The translations under genes were made by a program, and so were the position numbers. The notes under the pieces were generated by a model. That model saw only the letters and a program-made list of their open reading frames with translations, did not search any database and was not told the origin of the DNA. From Cristatella mucedo (lineage: Eukaryota; Bryozoa; Phylactolaemata; Cristatellidae), in NCBI GenBank assembly GCA_009760855.2, contig WPIO01000026.1, positions 744,001-808,000 of the forward strand: DNA of 64,000 nucleotides, written 5' to 3'. Below, in pieces: positions 1 to 10,430 of this stretch. Position 1 is the stretch's first letter, and the number at the start of each line of letters is the position of its first letter.

Positions 1-132
1 GTCTAGCGGTTAAGGTGCTCGCCCCGACCAAGGTCTGACTGAGGTCGTGGGCTCGAGCCCCGAGGCATATGTGAAGCGCCTGAATAGATATTGAGTTCTC
101 TTAGGGCGCTATATAAATGAATTATATATATA
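1..132 (+). repeat. SINE family A, copy 1 (cut by window edge)
   Basis: A tRNA-like head with a B-box-like stretch (GGGCTCGAGCCCC) is followed by a tail, GAAGCGCCTGAATAG...GAGTTCTCTTAGGGCGCTATA, and an AT-rich end. The same unit recurs at 48342-48496, 56067-56204 and, reversed, at 49385-49521. The tail resembles the 3' end of the LINE family in this window. The 5' end is truncated by the window start. Confidence 0.8.
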
Positions 133-790
133 TTTATATATCGATGCACGAATGCGGATAGCACGACAGCAACGAGAGAGCGCCCGCCACTTTGAGATCA
201 AGTGTAGTAAGTCCCGGAGCTGTCGTCGGCCTCGAAGCTGTCTCAGTATAACTCCCGGCCTCGAAGCTGTCTCAGCATAACTCTCAGCATACCGCTGGTT
301 AGCCTTAACATTACAGTTAGATATGTCTATCCTGTGCTGCTGAGGTTGACGTACCTCTATCTTCAGCGTATCTACACTGCCAAGACTGCTACGTGCACAT
401 GCTGCAACACGCTGCTCAGCCGTTCAATCTCAATAAAATCGTAGCATGCCATGCATTCATAATTTGCTTTATGGGTCAGAATCATGCCCTTCGTCAGTTT
501 GCTAAATTTTGTTTAAGCACGGCGACAAAATTCAATACAGTTCAGCTTGGCTTTGTCTGATTCTTAGATTCGGCGAAGCAAGAAGCCACTTCACCGTGCA
601 AATACTAAATAACTCTGTGTACGCAACTCATTAGCACTAATCAAGAAATCATCTTTCCGGCTCCAAGTTGGACAATGTAGTCACAAGCAGCGACACAATC
701 ATGAGATGACTGCTAAGAGTAATCAGAAATTGTCTATTACGTCAGACACCTAATGAGGTAGCGGCTTCCGCGTAAGGATAGAATCGGGCA
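133..790. other. Left flank of the viral island, no gene seen
   Basis: Normal-composition host DNA. A ~30-bp unit containing CGGCCTCGAAGCTGTCTCAG is tandemly duplicated at about 222-285. I see no convincing coding sequence or RNA gene here. Confidence 0.6.
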
Positions 791-915
791 AGTAATATAG
801 TTTTGAATGTTATATAGCCTAGGGCTAGACCCTCGCACCTCACCAACCTCACTCCGTTCGGTTGTCTCGTGCTCGTTCGAGTCCCTGTCTCCACAACATT
901 CAAAACTATACTAAT
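791..915 (+). repeat. Left terminal inverted repeat, itself a fold-back
   Basis: The unit starts AGTAATATAGTTTTGAATGT and ends ACATTCAAAACTATACTAAT, so its two ends are inverted copies of each other. Between the arms lie a tRNA A-box-like string (TAGCCTAGGG, 815-824) and a B-box-like string (GTTCGAGTCCC, 875-885), though no cloverleaf can be drawn. Its reverse complement recurs at 22283-22407 with about 90% identity by eye. Confidence 0.85.
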
Positions 916-1022
916 CAACCCAATCTTGTTTACTTCAAGAGTAATTTTATGTTCTAATTATTCTATTTTAATTTAAAGAAAATTTTCTGTATTATATAAA
1001 CGCCTCAAAAAATGATGATTTT

Positions 1023-4000
1023 ATGCGGCGGAAGGGTGAAAAGTTTGGTGAGCACGCAAGACGAGTTAAAGAAGAGGTTAGAAAAAGAACAGAACTTCTT
1101 CCAAAATATCCTTTTTCAAAGGCTAGTTTAGATGCTATGATAGCTAGTTTGCGAACTATTCCTAATACAAATATATAAATTCTCTTTAATAAGAAAGAGA
1201 TAAAGAATAAGGATTGGTCATTTGATAGAGAGGCTAGAAGATTAATGAAGACAGAAGAGACGGGTCGGTTTTTAGAGGGTTTTTTCTGATGGTAAGTTTA
1301 TGGATTATGAGTACGTAGGTTGAGAAAATAATTAAATAAAGTTTGATAAATTATATAGAACAAGCACAGATTTAAAGAAACTAATTAGAGAGCTACTTAA
1401 AACTAAGACTGATTTAAAATTAACAATGGTTGTTTCTCCTATTCTAGCTGCTGAGAATGGCGCTTATAACTGCCAACCTTTCGCTTGAGTAAGCAACGCA
1501 AAAATAAATAGAATATCAGATGTTAAGATAACAATTAGAATGCAATTTGCTTCTTTCAAGAAAAGAGTTGAAGAATGGTTAGAAAAAGGATCTAGTCGAA
1601 GTTTAGGTGATATTAATGCTTTATACGCAAAGTTTACTTATTTTAGACATCGTTTTGGAGGAAGTTATCTACCATCGCCGGCTGGATTAGAAAATAAGAG
1701 ATCATCTGTTAAAATAAAAAACGAGGCTGATAACTGTTGTGCTTTATCGTGTGTATTAAGATTTTTACATTGGAGGGACAATCATCCAGAATCAATTGCA
1801 GATTTAAATGCAATATTATTTGAATATTATTCTCATTTAATTCCAAAATTAGAAGAATTATTTAATGTAAGACCAGGTTATCCTTCTCAAGCATTAGGTG
1901 TAGTGATATTCCTACCTTATCAGAGTTATTTAATATTTCAATAACAGTTTTCGAGTATGATAATAGAAGAAAAAGTCCTTTAATAGTTTTTGATAAGGAA
2001 AAGGAGAAAAACTTAGACCTATTACTATTTAGTAATAAAGAGAAGACTAACTCACATTAGGTTATTATTATAAATTTTAATGGTTCGTGCAGAAGTTCAA
2101 AAGACCATGGTACTTAGTTAACTTGTAAAAGATGTTTATGTAGATTTTATTCACAGGAAAGATTAGATTCTCATATTGAAGCTTGCAAGAAAGGAAATAA
2201 CGGAACGTCAAGAATAAGAATGCCAAAAGCAATAAATAAATAAAACGGAACTGGGGATCTTTGTTATTTTAGAGAGTATTCAAAAACATTGTGGTGTCTT
2301 TATGTTGCTTGTACATATTTTAAATGCCTGTTGAATAATGTAACAAAAACAGATGAAGAAAATATAAGAATACCACAAGGTTCTTTTCGAAAACACATTC
2401 AAAAACGCATACCTTATTCAGGAGCATACACAATTATTGATTATAACGAAAATACAAAAAGTTTTAAGTAATTTAATGGTACAAATAATGTTAGAGAAGT
2501 TTACTAAATGAAGTAGATTCTATTAAGAAAGAGTTGAAAGAGATTCTTCCTAAATATGAGAAATTTGATGAGAGTACTATGACAGAAGATGAGAATAGAG
2601 AGTTTAATTCTGCCATTACTTGTTATATTTGTAATTTGAATTTAATTAAGGTTAAAGTTCTAGATCATTGTCACCTTACAGGAAAATATCGTAAAGCAGC
2701 GCATGCTAGTTGTAATCTAAATGTTAATACCATGGCTGACAGATTTAAATTACCTGTTTGTATTCATAATTTAAAGGGCTACAATGCTCATCTACTAGTA
2801 CAAGAGTTTCACGATCCAAGATTCAAAAAGAATGTGATAGCAAAAAATATGCAGAAATATATCAATTGAGAAATAGGTTCTTTAAGTTTTAGATATTCCT
2901 TCCAAATATTCAATAAGGGGTTGGCAGATTTAATCAAGAATGTTGTTAAGTCTGGTAAACCTTTGGTATATACTAGAAAATACTTTTCTATGTTAACTGA
3001 AGAAGAATTTGAGCTTTTAACAGAAAACAGAATTTTTTTATGAATATGTTGATTCTTTCTCCTAGTTGGAAGAAAAAAGATTAACAGATAGAAAGTTTCT
3101 ATAGCACTTTACATGATTACTGTATTGGAGAGAAAGAATATGAAAGAGCTCTAAAAAATTGGAACTTGATGGAAAAATGAGACCAAAATAGAGAAGATAA
3201 TTTAAAAAAGTATTGTGATATTAATCTTACTATGGATGTTCTTCTATTAGCTGATGCCTTCCAACACTTGAGACATTTGTCAAAAAGAATTGATGGTCTT
3301 GGTTCAGCTAATTTTTTTACTTCTCCTGGATTAACTTGGTGCGAAGGTTTGAGATTTTTAAAAGTAAGATTAGATTTACTAACAAGTTTTGAACATTTTG
3401 ACTTCTTCGAGAGTGCTATCCGAAGAGGAATAACACAAGCATCTTGTCGTCATGTTAAGGCTAATAATGAAATGGCTTCGAATTTCAATGAGACAAAAGA
3501 TAAGAGTTCGTGCAACAGCAATTACACAATTCTTACCAACCAGTAATTTTTTATTCTTGGATCAGAAACAAATTGAATCTTTTATACACAAAAAATATTA
3601 GCAATAAAAAAAATTAGATATTGGTTATGCTTTTGAGGTTGATATCATTTGTCCAAAAGAATTACACGATACATATCCTGATCATCCTTTTTTACCTATT
3701 CAGAGGAAATCTGAGACAGAAGAATATTCAAAGCATCAATAAATTACTTTAGTGAAAGATGAAGCAATAAAATTAGTTGATTATGAAAGTAAGGTAGAGA
3801 AACTAATTGTTGATTTGGGACCAAAAGTAAAATATGTTATTTATTATAGAAATCTGCAGATTGCTTTAGAAAGGGGCTATGTATTAACTAAAATTCATAG
3901 AGTGATGAGTTTTTCTCAGAGTAATCAGCTAAGTGGCTATATTCTTAACAGCATTGGAAAAAGGGAAAAGGCAAAATATGATTTTGAAAAGGATTATCAA

Positions 4001-4929
4001 AAGTTAAAGAATAATGCATTCTTCGGTAAAACAATGGAAAATGATAGGGAAAGAGTTAATATAGAGTTGTTTGATTTAATGTTTGACAGTGATATTAATT
4101 TAACTGATAAAAGTGTTATGAGTGCAATATTTAAAGACAAAAGAATATTCAACCAAGATTTAATTAAAGTAGAAAAAACAAAATTAGAGATTTGTCCTTA
4201 TAAACCAATTTATTCAGAATTTTCTATTTTAGAAATATTAAAGTTAATAATGCAAAATTTTTATAATAATACTATGAAAGATTATTACGCTGACAAATTA
4301 ACACTTGCTTACACAGATAAAAATTCACTTGATATGAAAATAAGCACAGAGAATGTTTACGATGACTTTTATTTAAAATATTTAGATCTATCTGGCTATC
4401 CTAGAAATCAAGAAATATGGAAGATTGAAGGATTCGAGAAGATAATGAAAGAGAATAAGGCAGATTTGGGAAAATTTAAAGATGAGGTATCTGAAAACTT
4501 TACTAATGACTCACTAACAAAAGATTTTATTAGAGATGAAAAAAAGAAATATGTTCGAAAAAATCTTTTATATTTGATGAAGGGATTATCTGAAGACCAA
4601 AACTTTATTCTATGCTGATAGCAATAGTAACAAAGGATGGAATAAGTTAAGTCTTCAGCAAAGAAAGCAAAGGGCACTAAAAAGAAATAGTAAAGAAATG
4701 CTTGTCTCATTCTGATTACCTTGCTTGTTTTAGAACTGGTTTTTGATGTATATGTACGCAATATAGATTACAAACAAGAAATCATCAAATTTATACTATC
4801 ACGTAGTCTAAGAAAGCACTATCCGCTTTTGATACTAAACGAAACTGGTTAGACTGTGGAGTTCACTCATTGCCTTATGGTCACTATAGAATAAAAGAGA
4901 GCGGTTCAAAGTGTTCTGTTTGTAATTAA
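1023..4929 (+). pseudogene. polB: Protein-primed family B DNA polymerase (Polinton type), broken
   Basis: Replicates the element from a protein primer in this family. Order seen: an N-terminal region with GGSYLPSP (frame 1540-1944); a His/Cys endonuclease-VII-like motif with CYIC (2620) and DHCHLTGKYR (2663); an exonuclease segment HNLKGYNAHL (2765); DVLLLADAF (3235); the palm segment TKIHRVMSFSQS (about 3890); LKNNAFFGKTMEN (4003); a C-terminal part with HSLPYGHY near 4876. The full span, about 1300 codons, fits Polinton polymerases. It is interrupted by many stops, for example TAA at 1176, and several frameshifts. Two active-site positions also look altered: the exonuclease GYD reads GYN (2783), and the palm metal-binding motif reads YTDKNS near 4312 where a second Asp is expected. 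The proposed ATG at 1023 follows a TATATAAA stretch; the true start is uncertain. Confidence 0.9.
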
Positions 4930-4958
4930 TTTTACTTTAAAAATAAAAAATCTACTAG

Positions 4959-4965
4959 TATAGAA
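4959..4965 (+). promoter_or_regulatory. Element promoter motif TATAGAA
   Basis: TATAGAA abuts the ATG at 4966. It is one of the recurring start-proximal motifs of the island. Confidence 0.6.
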
Positions 4966-5148
4966 ATGAGAGAAATTAAAACTGATGAGGTTGAAGTAGA
5001 TGACACTAACGAAACTATATATGAAACTGATTCTGAAGAGTTTGAAGATGATCCTCATTGCAATCCAGAAGATGAAGGTTATGAACAATCTTTTTGCTTT
5101 GAGGAAGGAGTAGAGTATCACTACATAAATGAAGAAGATGAATTATAA
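4966..5148 (+). CDS. Small acidic protein, unknown
   Basis: A 60-residue intact frame, very rich in Glu and Asp, with tyrosines and two cysteines, ending in EEDEL. The start is chosen because the ATG directly follows a TATAGAA motif. It lies 36 bases after the polymerase stop and 21 bases before the next start. I do not recognise the family. It could be a short regulatory or DNA-mimic-like protein, but that rests only on charge. It is one of the few unbroken frames of the island, which may be chance given its size. Confidence 0.45.
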   Translation: MREIKTDEVEVDDTNETIYETDSEEFEDDPHCNPEDEGYEQSFCFEEGVEYHYINEEDEL

Positions 5149-5160
5149 AAAGTTATTATT

Positions 5161-5169
5161 TATATAGAT
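5161..5169 (+). promoter_or_regulatory. Element promoter motif TATATAGAT
   Basis: TATATAGAT abuts the ATG at 5170, as at other starts in the island. Confidence 0.6.
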
Positions 5170-5471
5170 ATGGATGTTTCAAGAATTCGTAGTTGTGAGC
5201 AACCTAGAGATATGGCACTGAAGATTTGTCTACAAAAACTTAAAGGAGTTGATCAAAGAATTAATAAGCATTCGCTAGATAAACTTATTCCTGATTTAGA
5301 TAGTTCATTCACTAGCTTTTCATTCACTCTTGTTCATTCACTATTGTAGAAATTTGTGAGACATGTGATAAACTAATGAAATGTCGTGGTAAGATTACCG
5401 CAATTTTATCAGAAGCAGAAAAAAGATCAAAGTCTCCTGAAACAAAACAAGGTGTTCAGATTGTAATGTAA
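5170..5471 (+). pseudogene. Hypothetical element protein, broken
   Basis: The frame begins MDVSRIRSCEQPRDMALKIC and runs about 58 codons to a TAG near 5347. The likely continuation lies in another frame (CETCDKLMKCRGK, about 5355-5393) and ends at TAA 5469-5471. Cysteine pairs are present in the second part. The family is not recognised. The start is supported by the TATATAGAT motif just upstream. At least one frameshift is needed to connect the halves, so it is listed as a pseudogene. Confidence 0.5.
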
Positions 5472-5502
5472 TTGTATTAAATTTTTTAAAGTTATTACAA
5501 GA

Positions 5503-6088
5503 ATTTGGCAACAACTAAAACTATTGACATTACTGACCCTAATCTTGCGACATCTGCTACTCTACTAAAATCTTTCGTAGACTATCTTGTCAAATCTAGA
5601 ATGACTGTCTATGATGAACAAACACTTGACTCAGACATCTCAGTGATGACTGTTACCTCAGTTAAAAATTCTACCTAGATGAACGTGACATTGAAGCTCA
5701 AAATTTTATTAATTCTGGCATTGCCCAGGTTACAACTAATCTTGATGCTACGATTAGAACACAAGTTGATAAACTTCTAGATACTCCTGGAGAAATTTCT
5801 GGTTATACTACATAGATTTTCAGTCAACTTCCAACATTATCAACGGTAATATCTGGAGTATCAGGAGTTAAACCAGATATTTCAGGTATTGTTCAGGATA
5901 AGTGCTATGCTATTATACCTGATATATCTGATGGAACAAGTGCTAGACAAAAAGCAACAATTGATGCTCTTGCTAGAGGTTCCGATTTAAACGCTTCATC
6001 TGCTACTTACGATCTAACTGCTTGATCTGCTACTAATTCATCTGCTACTGCATTAAAGTCTACTTCCGATCCAAGTGCTGGTCAGTAA
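5503..6088 (+). pseudogene. Ser/Thr/Ala-rich hypothetical, possibly structural, broken
   Basis: Two frames read as one low-complexity, Ser/Thr/Asp/Ala-rich polypeptide: TIDITDPNLATSATLL around 5519, then NLDATIRTQVDKLLDTPGE around 5740, ending AGQ-stop at 6086. Stops interrupt at about 5676, 5814 and 6024. The composition and the short DxNxxSS-type repeats near the end resemble fibrous virion proteins, but no family is recognised. The start codon is not clear; the ATT at 5503 follows TTATTACAAGA, which may be a decayed promoter plus a mutated ATG (inference). Confidence 0.4.
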
Positions 6089-6101
6089 AAATAAATCAAT
6101 A

Positions 6102-6109
6102 ATATAGAA
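6102..6109 (+). promoter_or_regulatory. Element promoter motif ATATAGAA
   Basis: ATATAGAA abuts the ATG at 6110. Confidence 0.6.
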
Positions 6110-6624
6110 ATGGGTTCAATAGAAACAAGATGCACTGATTATCTTAATGAAGTCAAAGGTCAACAATACTCTAATTTTAAGATTTGTTCATTTCCAATGT
6201 GACGCATTGAAGATATCAGCTGTTGATTGTTAAAAGATCAAAGACAATTTTAGAATACAAAGATTTACGAAGTAATCAGTCTGATCCAGACTTTTCCTGT
6301 ATATTTGCAAAAGTTCGAGATGGTTCTATTTTCTCAGAGTTTCTCAAGGACTTAAAAATAGAAAGTATAAGCAAATTAAAGTCAGAAGCATTCTAAATAA
6401 TTGAAACAACCAAGCGAATTAAGAAAACATTAGGCTCAGGACCGGCTTCTAGTTTACCAACAGAATTTAAACAGGAATGTATGAATTGGAGGGTTTAAAC
6501 TTTAGGTCTATTAAATGTAATAAAATTACGCCTTGAGAATTTTACTCCAGTTAGCAATGCAATCTCAATAACATCTAAATTGCTTGGAGTTGTGAAACCT
6601 CGTTTAATATTTAAAACAGGATAA
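6110..6624 (+). pseudogene. Hypothetical element protein, broken
   Basis: The frame starts MGSIETRCTDYLNEVKG and is followed, after stops and a frameshift, by KVRDGSIFSEFLKDLKIES (about 6309-6365) and a C-terminal part LENFTPVSNAISITSKLLG ending at TAA 6622. The total is about 170 codons. I recognise no domain. The start is supported by the ATATAGAA motif. Its end overlaps the end of the convergent minus-strand gene at 6611 by 14 bases, typical of compact viral layouts. Confidence 0.45.
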
Positions 6625-7005
6625 CTAACATTAAAGGTAATAATTTTTGTATCCTAGGTGTATCCGAAACGATAAAGTCTGATATAGAATCATTTAATAA
6701 TAGCATGTAACTGTCTTCTATACCGTAATATCTAATAGGAAGTAGATTAGAAGGTATACAATTTGGAGAATACAATTTGCAATAATAGTTTCTAATTATT
6801 ATATCATTATCTTCTTCAAAAAAGATCATAATTTGTGCTGTTACCATTGGTAATATACTCTAGTTTTATTATCATTATTTACTACAAATGAATTTTCATT
6901 AACTGTTTTATTTCCAACAATTTATCTAGTTTTACTATCGATAGTAATATTATTTCCATTTCTCGCTTTATCAATATCTGTTATATTTAATGTTATCTTT
7001 GAGTA
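6611..7005 (-). pseudogene. Hypothetical element protein, minus strand, broken
   Basis: The last 78 codons (6611-6847) are open and contain acidic FFEEDNDIIIRNYYCKLYSP. Upstream, in another frame, the reading RNGNNITIDSKTR (about 6920-6965) looks like its continuation, with one TAG between. No start codon with a good motif was found, so the 5' end is approximate. The gene lies just downstream of the large fibre-like gene on the same strand. Family unknown. Confidence 0.4.
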
Positions 7006-7025
7006 AATTTATTTTTATTTTAATA

Positions 7026-8382
7026 TTAGATAGCGTACATAAAACAATAGTTGTATAGATTAGTGTTTGAAAGATTATTTGTACTATTAACACTTAAATT
7101 ACTATATGATCTCAATGTTTCATAAATGGTATGAGGATTGGCACGTCTACTTCTTAAAAATTTTGAAGAAGCCAACGCATCTGAGTAAAACCCATCAGAA
7201 AAATCACCTGCAACAGTAAATGTATTTACTTGTAGATTTCCTTTGAGTAGTTATTGGCTTGCTGTTCCAACTTTATCATCAAGATAATCTTTAGTTGCTA
7301 TCTCATTTTCTATTCTTCGGTTTTGTAAGTTACAATATTTTTTGAGTTAGCAGATAAATCTCCTCTATGTAAAATGATCAGAATAATTTCTGAGATAATT
7401 ATTATCAGCAAAAGTTCTATCAGCAGTTTCTAATACATCTAGAGTGTTTCCAGGATTTTTTATTCTGTTTGAGTTAAGATCGAAAGTTCCTTGCATATCT
7501 AATAACTTCGTATTCAGCATTTTATCTAATTGATAGATAAACATGTACCATTATTTGTTGGTTAAATAGATCTGGTCCAGATATGAAAGCTGAACTAGGT
7601 ATTAGTTTGTTATTAGCATCAGAATATAACCACCAGATAATTGACCCTGTAATGGTATTAATGTAGGTGGCAAAGGCATAAATACTTGTATTCTAAAATT
7701 TGGAACCTCTCATGTTGCTCCAACTGCAAATATACCTCTAGGAGTTACAACATTACCCAAGTTAATAGTCCATTGTCCAGTAATTTTATTTCCATATAAA
7801 ACTGTAGTTAATGAACTATTCATTGCTCCTCGGAATGTTACAGTGGCTATATTCCCGTCAGATACTTTATTTAGATAATCAAGATTTACTCCATAATTTG
7901 GATTAACAGGTTCATTCTGTGTTACAATAGGATAATTACCCATATTTAGAGAAACATTGATACTGCCTCCGGTTAATTTAACAAAATTATTATCTAAATA
8001 AGCTTTATTTGGAACGCCATTATCTGGGTAGGTCGGATTACTAATACTTATCAAACAATTTACAGTTAAAATTCCATTAATAGTTCCACCAGTCAATAGT
8101 AGTTTAGTGTCTGCATAATCCTTTGTAGCAGCATCACTAGGATTGACAGGGTTTGCAAGATTCCATCAAGCGAAAGTTGTTCATATCAAGGTCGCCATCA
8201 GATTTAATTCCTCTTGAAATTTTAGCAACACAATTTATATCTATATACTTTCAGTTTACTGCATCTCCACGATCAATAGGATCTCCAAGATTCTTTATTA
8301 AATTTTGGTTCGTATTCAGTGAACCAGATAGTGTATCATAATTTTTTGCTTGAAGCCCTTTCCTACGATAACCTAATGACAT
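7026..8382 (-). pseudogene. Fibre-like virion protein 1, broken
   Basis: The frame starts MSLGYRRKGLQAKNYDTLSG at 8382, directly after a TATAGAAA motif, and ends YNYCFMYAI-stop at 7026. About 450 codons are spanned with several stops and shifts; the longest open part is 7710-8096. It carries repeated modules of the type NPVNPSDAATKDYAD, TGGTINGIL and TGGSINVSLNMG. Such Asp-Ala-Ala-Thr-Lys-x-Tyr-Val/Ala-Asp and TGGxMxGxLxM-like repeats are known from phage tail fibres and from fibre-like proteins of large DNA viruses. The likely role is an outer attachment fibre (inference). Two further genes, 8413-9245 and 19686-20455, share the repeat type. Confidence 0.65.
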
Positions 8383-8391
8383 TTTCTATAC
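8383..8391 (-). promoter_or_regulatory. Element promoter motif GTATAGAAA (minus strand)
   Basis: Read on the minus strand, GTATAGAAA abuts the ATG at 8382. A second TATAG lies a few bases further upstream. Confidence 0.6.
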
Positions 8392-8412
8392 TATACTAAC
8401 AAGAAATTCAAC

Positions 8413-9245
8413 CTAAGAAACAGAGCTATCTACTGAGAAATTATTAATAACATAACTGCATGATCCATCGATTGCTAATACAAAAATTAAAGTTCTACAT
8501 ACGCCAAAAGTATTGTCAGTTTTTAAGTCTAAGAAAGCACCTGTCTTATCAGTTGCCTATAGAACACGAGATATAATACGAAAATTATTTACTGTACCAG
8601 GCTCAAATGCTGATAATGGTGTTCCATAACCTATTTTTTTCCAAGTTGATTTAATACTGGTATATCACTAGGTGTTAGCTGTAAGGTAGAACTTTCTGTT
8701 CCTGTACCATTAACTTGAATAGTAAGACCAAAAACACTTAATGGTAGTAGATTTGGAAAACTAGTAAACCTTAGATATATAAAGTAACATGGTTGTTTAC
8801 AATTATAAACTGTTCACTTACTTACTAATCAGAATATTTCAATTAAGTAAAAATTGTTTAGTCCTAAGTCAAGATTAGTATTTGAATTGCCATTGAAAAA
8901 TTGTGTCATACTCTTTGGCAAGCCATAATTTATAACTTTATACGGTCTTGAATCTTGTTAACCAGTTCCATCTGCAGAATTTCCTGATATACCAACAATA
9001 TTTACACAATTATGCTGTGAACTAATTATTCCATTACTCTTTGTAAGTAAACTAGAACAGTTAGTAATTGATGCCATTTCTCCTGAAACATTATTGACTA
9101 CATTACCTCCAAACTCTGAACCAAGAGCACAATATAATCGTATTGCATCAGAATCTTTTGCTGGATAAGCTAAGTTAGTTACTGTATTGCCACTGCAATC
9201 AAGATCTGTAAACAGTTCACCGAGAATTTTCGGTATAATTTCCAT
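8413..9245 (-). pseudogene. Fibre-like virion protein 2, broken
   Basis: The frame starts MEIIPKILGELFTDLDC at 9245. Its first 95 codons are open and include VTNLAYPAKDSDAIRLY, a single copy of the fibre-type NLxxPxxxxDAxxxxY module. After a stop near 8960 the reading continues in other frames (for example DKTGAFLDLKTDNTF near 8520) to SVDSS-V-S-stop at 8413. About 275 codons in total. It likely encodes a shorter fibre or fibre-base protein of the virion (inference). It is transcribed away from the gene at 9249, with only three bases between the two start codons. Confidence 0.5.
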
Positions 9246-9248
9246 TAT

Positions 9249-9991
9249 ATGATAGATGAAGAAAACTTCAAGATTACAATTTACAAAAAAGGTTCTATTG
9301 AAGAAGATATAAAATCTGGAATAGACACAACTAAAGAAGTTGTATCGGAAACTACAACAGCAGCAGCTGAACTTGGATCAAAAGCAGCTGTTAAATTTGC
9401 TTCAAATATTTCAATGAGACTTTGCATCAAATGAGACATGCATCAAATAAGATTGCAACAATTTTACCAAAAGTTTTACAATCATTCAGAGTAATTGGAA
9501 CAGTAGGTAAAGCACTTGGTGGATTTCTATCAGGAATAACAGGAGTCGTTGGTCTATGTTCATTTATACAAGAAATTGTTGATGACTTTGCATCAGGGAA
9601 ATATGGAAATGTTTCATGGAAGACTATAGCTAATAAAAAAGGTCTTTTGAAAATGGTTGCTTCTTTAGAGATTGGTTATGATGTATATGAAATTCTATTA
9701 GAAGCAGAAAAATCTAATTCAGATTGTTTTCTAAATCCAAGTAAATTTCTAACTGAAACATTCGGAGAGGAAGTATCGTGGGATGGATTACAATTAGATC
9801 AAATTGCTTGGAGGAAGAGCTTTCTTGAAGTAAGATCTGGCGGATTTCTACATGCACTTCCTGCTATAATAGCAAGTATAGCAAGTATAATTGGCACAGC
9901 TGGTCTCGCCATAACTATAACTGTAACAGTAGAAAGTTTTATTAAGAAAATAATTGACCTAACAATGTATACTGCAAGAGCACCCCAATGA
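9249..9991 (+). pseudogene. Hydrophobic virion/core-like protein, one frameshift
   Basis: Two overlapping frames (9249-9434 and 9422-9991) read as one protein of about 245 residues. The N-terminus is charged. The middle has a Gly-rich hydrophobic stretch (GKALGGFLSGITGVVGLC). The C-terminus has a second one (GGFLHALPAIIASIASIIG), probably a membrane or membrane-active segment. Gly-Gly-Phe-Leu followed by a hydrophobic run resembles small core/membrane-lytic proteins of Polintons and adenoviruses, so a minor virion protein is possible, not proven. The stop overlaps the next start as ATGA (9988-9991), indicating co-transcription. Confidence 0.5.
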
Positions 9992-10384
9992 ATACTCACA
10001 AAGAAAGACTTAGTGCTCTACGTCTACAAAGTTCTAGACTAAAGAATGCAATTGAGGACATAAAAAACATGATAGAACTGCTTGATCGTGGCGTAGACAT
10101 TGGTCTATCAAAAAAAAATATAGAACTCGGAGGTGATAAACAGATTAGAATATTTAATAAAGGGAACTAAATTAGTTGAAGAATCTGGTGTATCTTACTC
10201 GGATAGTCTTAAGCGAGACACAGACAAGTAGAATGATCTTTTGTAGGTGGAAAGAAAACTTGACTGCAAAGCAGAATCGGCAATGTAGTTAGCTAATATT
10301 TTTGTGCTAGGTAAAACACAAGAAGAAATACATAGTGAAATGTTAAAACTAAGGAATGAATTAAAGAAACGTTGTAAGAACTAA
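9988..10384 (+). pseudogene. Coiled-coil-like hypothetical, broken
   Basis: The frame starts MNTHKERLSALRLQSSRLKN, overlapping the previous stop by four bases, and runs 60 codons. A frameshift near 10150 leads to SGVSYSDSLKRDTDK and a final helical stretch EEIHSEMLKLRNELKKRCKN-stop at 10382, with three internal TAGs. Heptad-like Leu/Ile spacing and abundant Lys/Glu suggest coiled coil. Family unknown. The overlap places it in one operon-like unit with the hydrophobic protein at 9249. Confidence 0.45.
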
Positions 10385-10430
10385 AAGTATGTAAATCTAA
10401 CAAACTGACTATCTTCTGTCAAACAATATT

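Noticed and set aside
791-915. A true tRNA gene inside the terminal repeats
   Set aside because: A- and B-box-like strings are present, but the stems of a cloverleaf do not pair.
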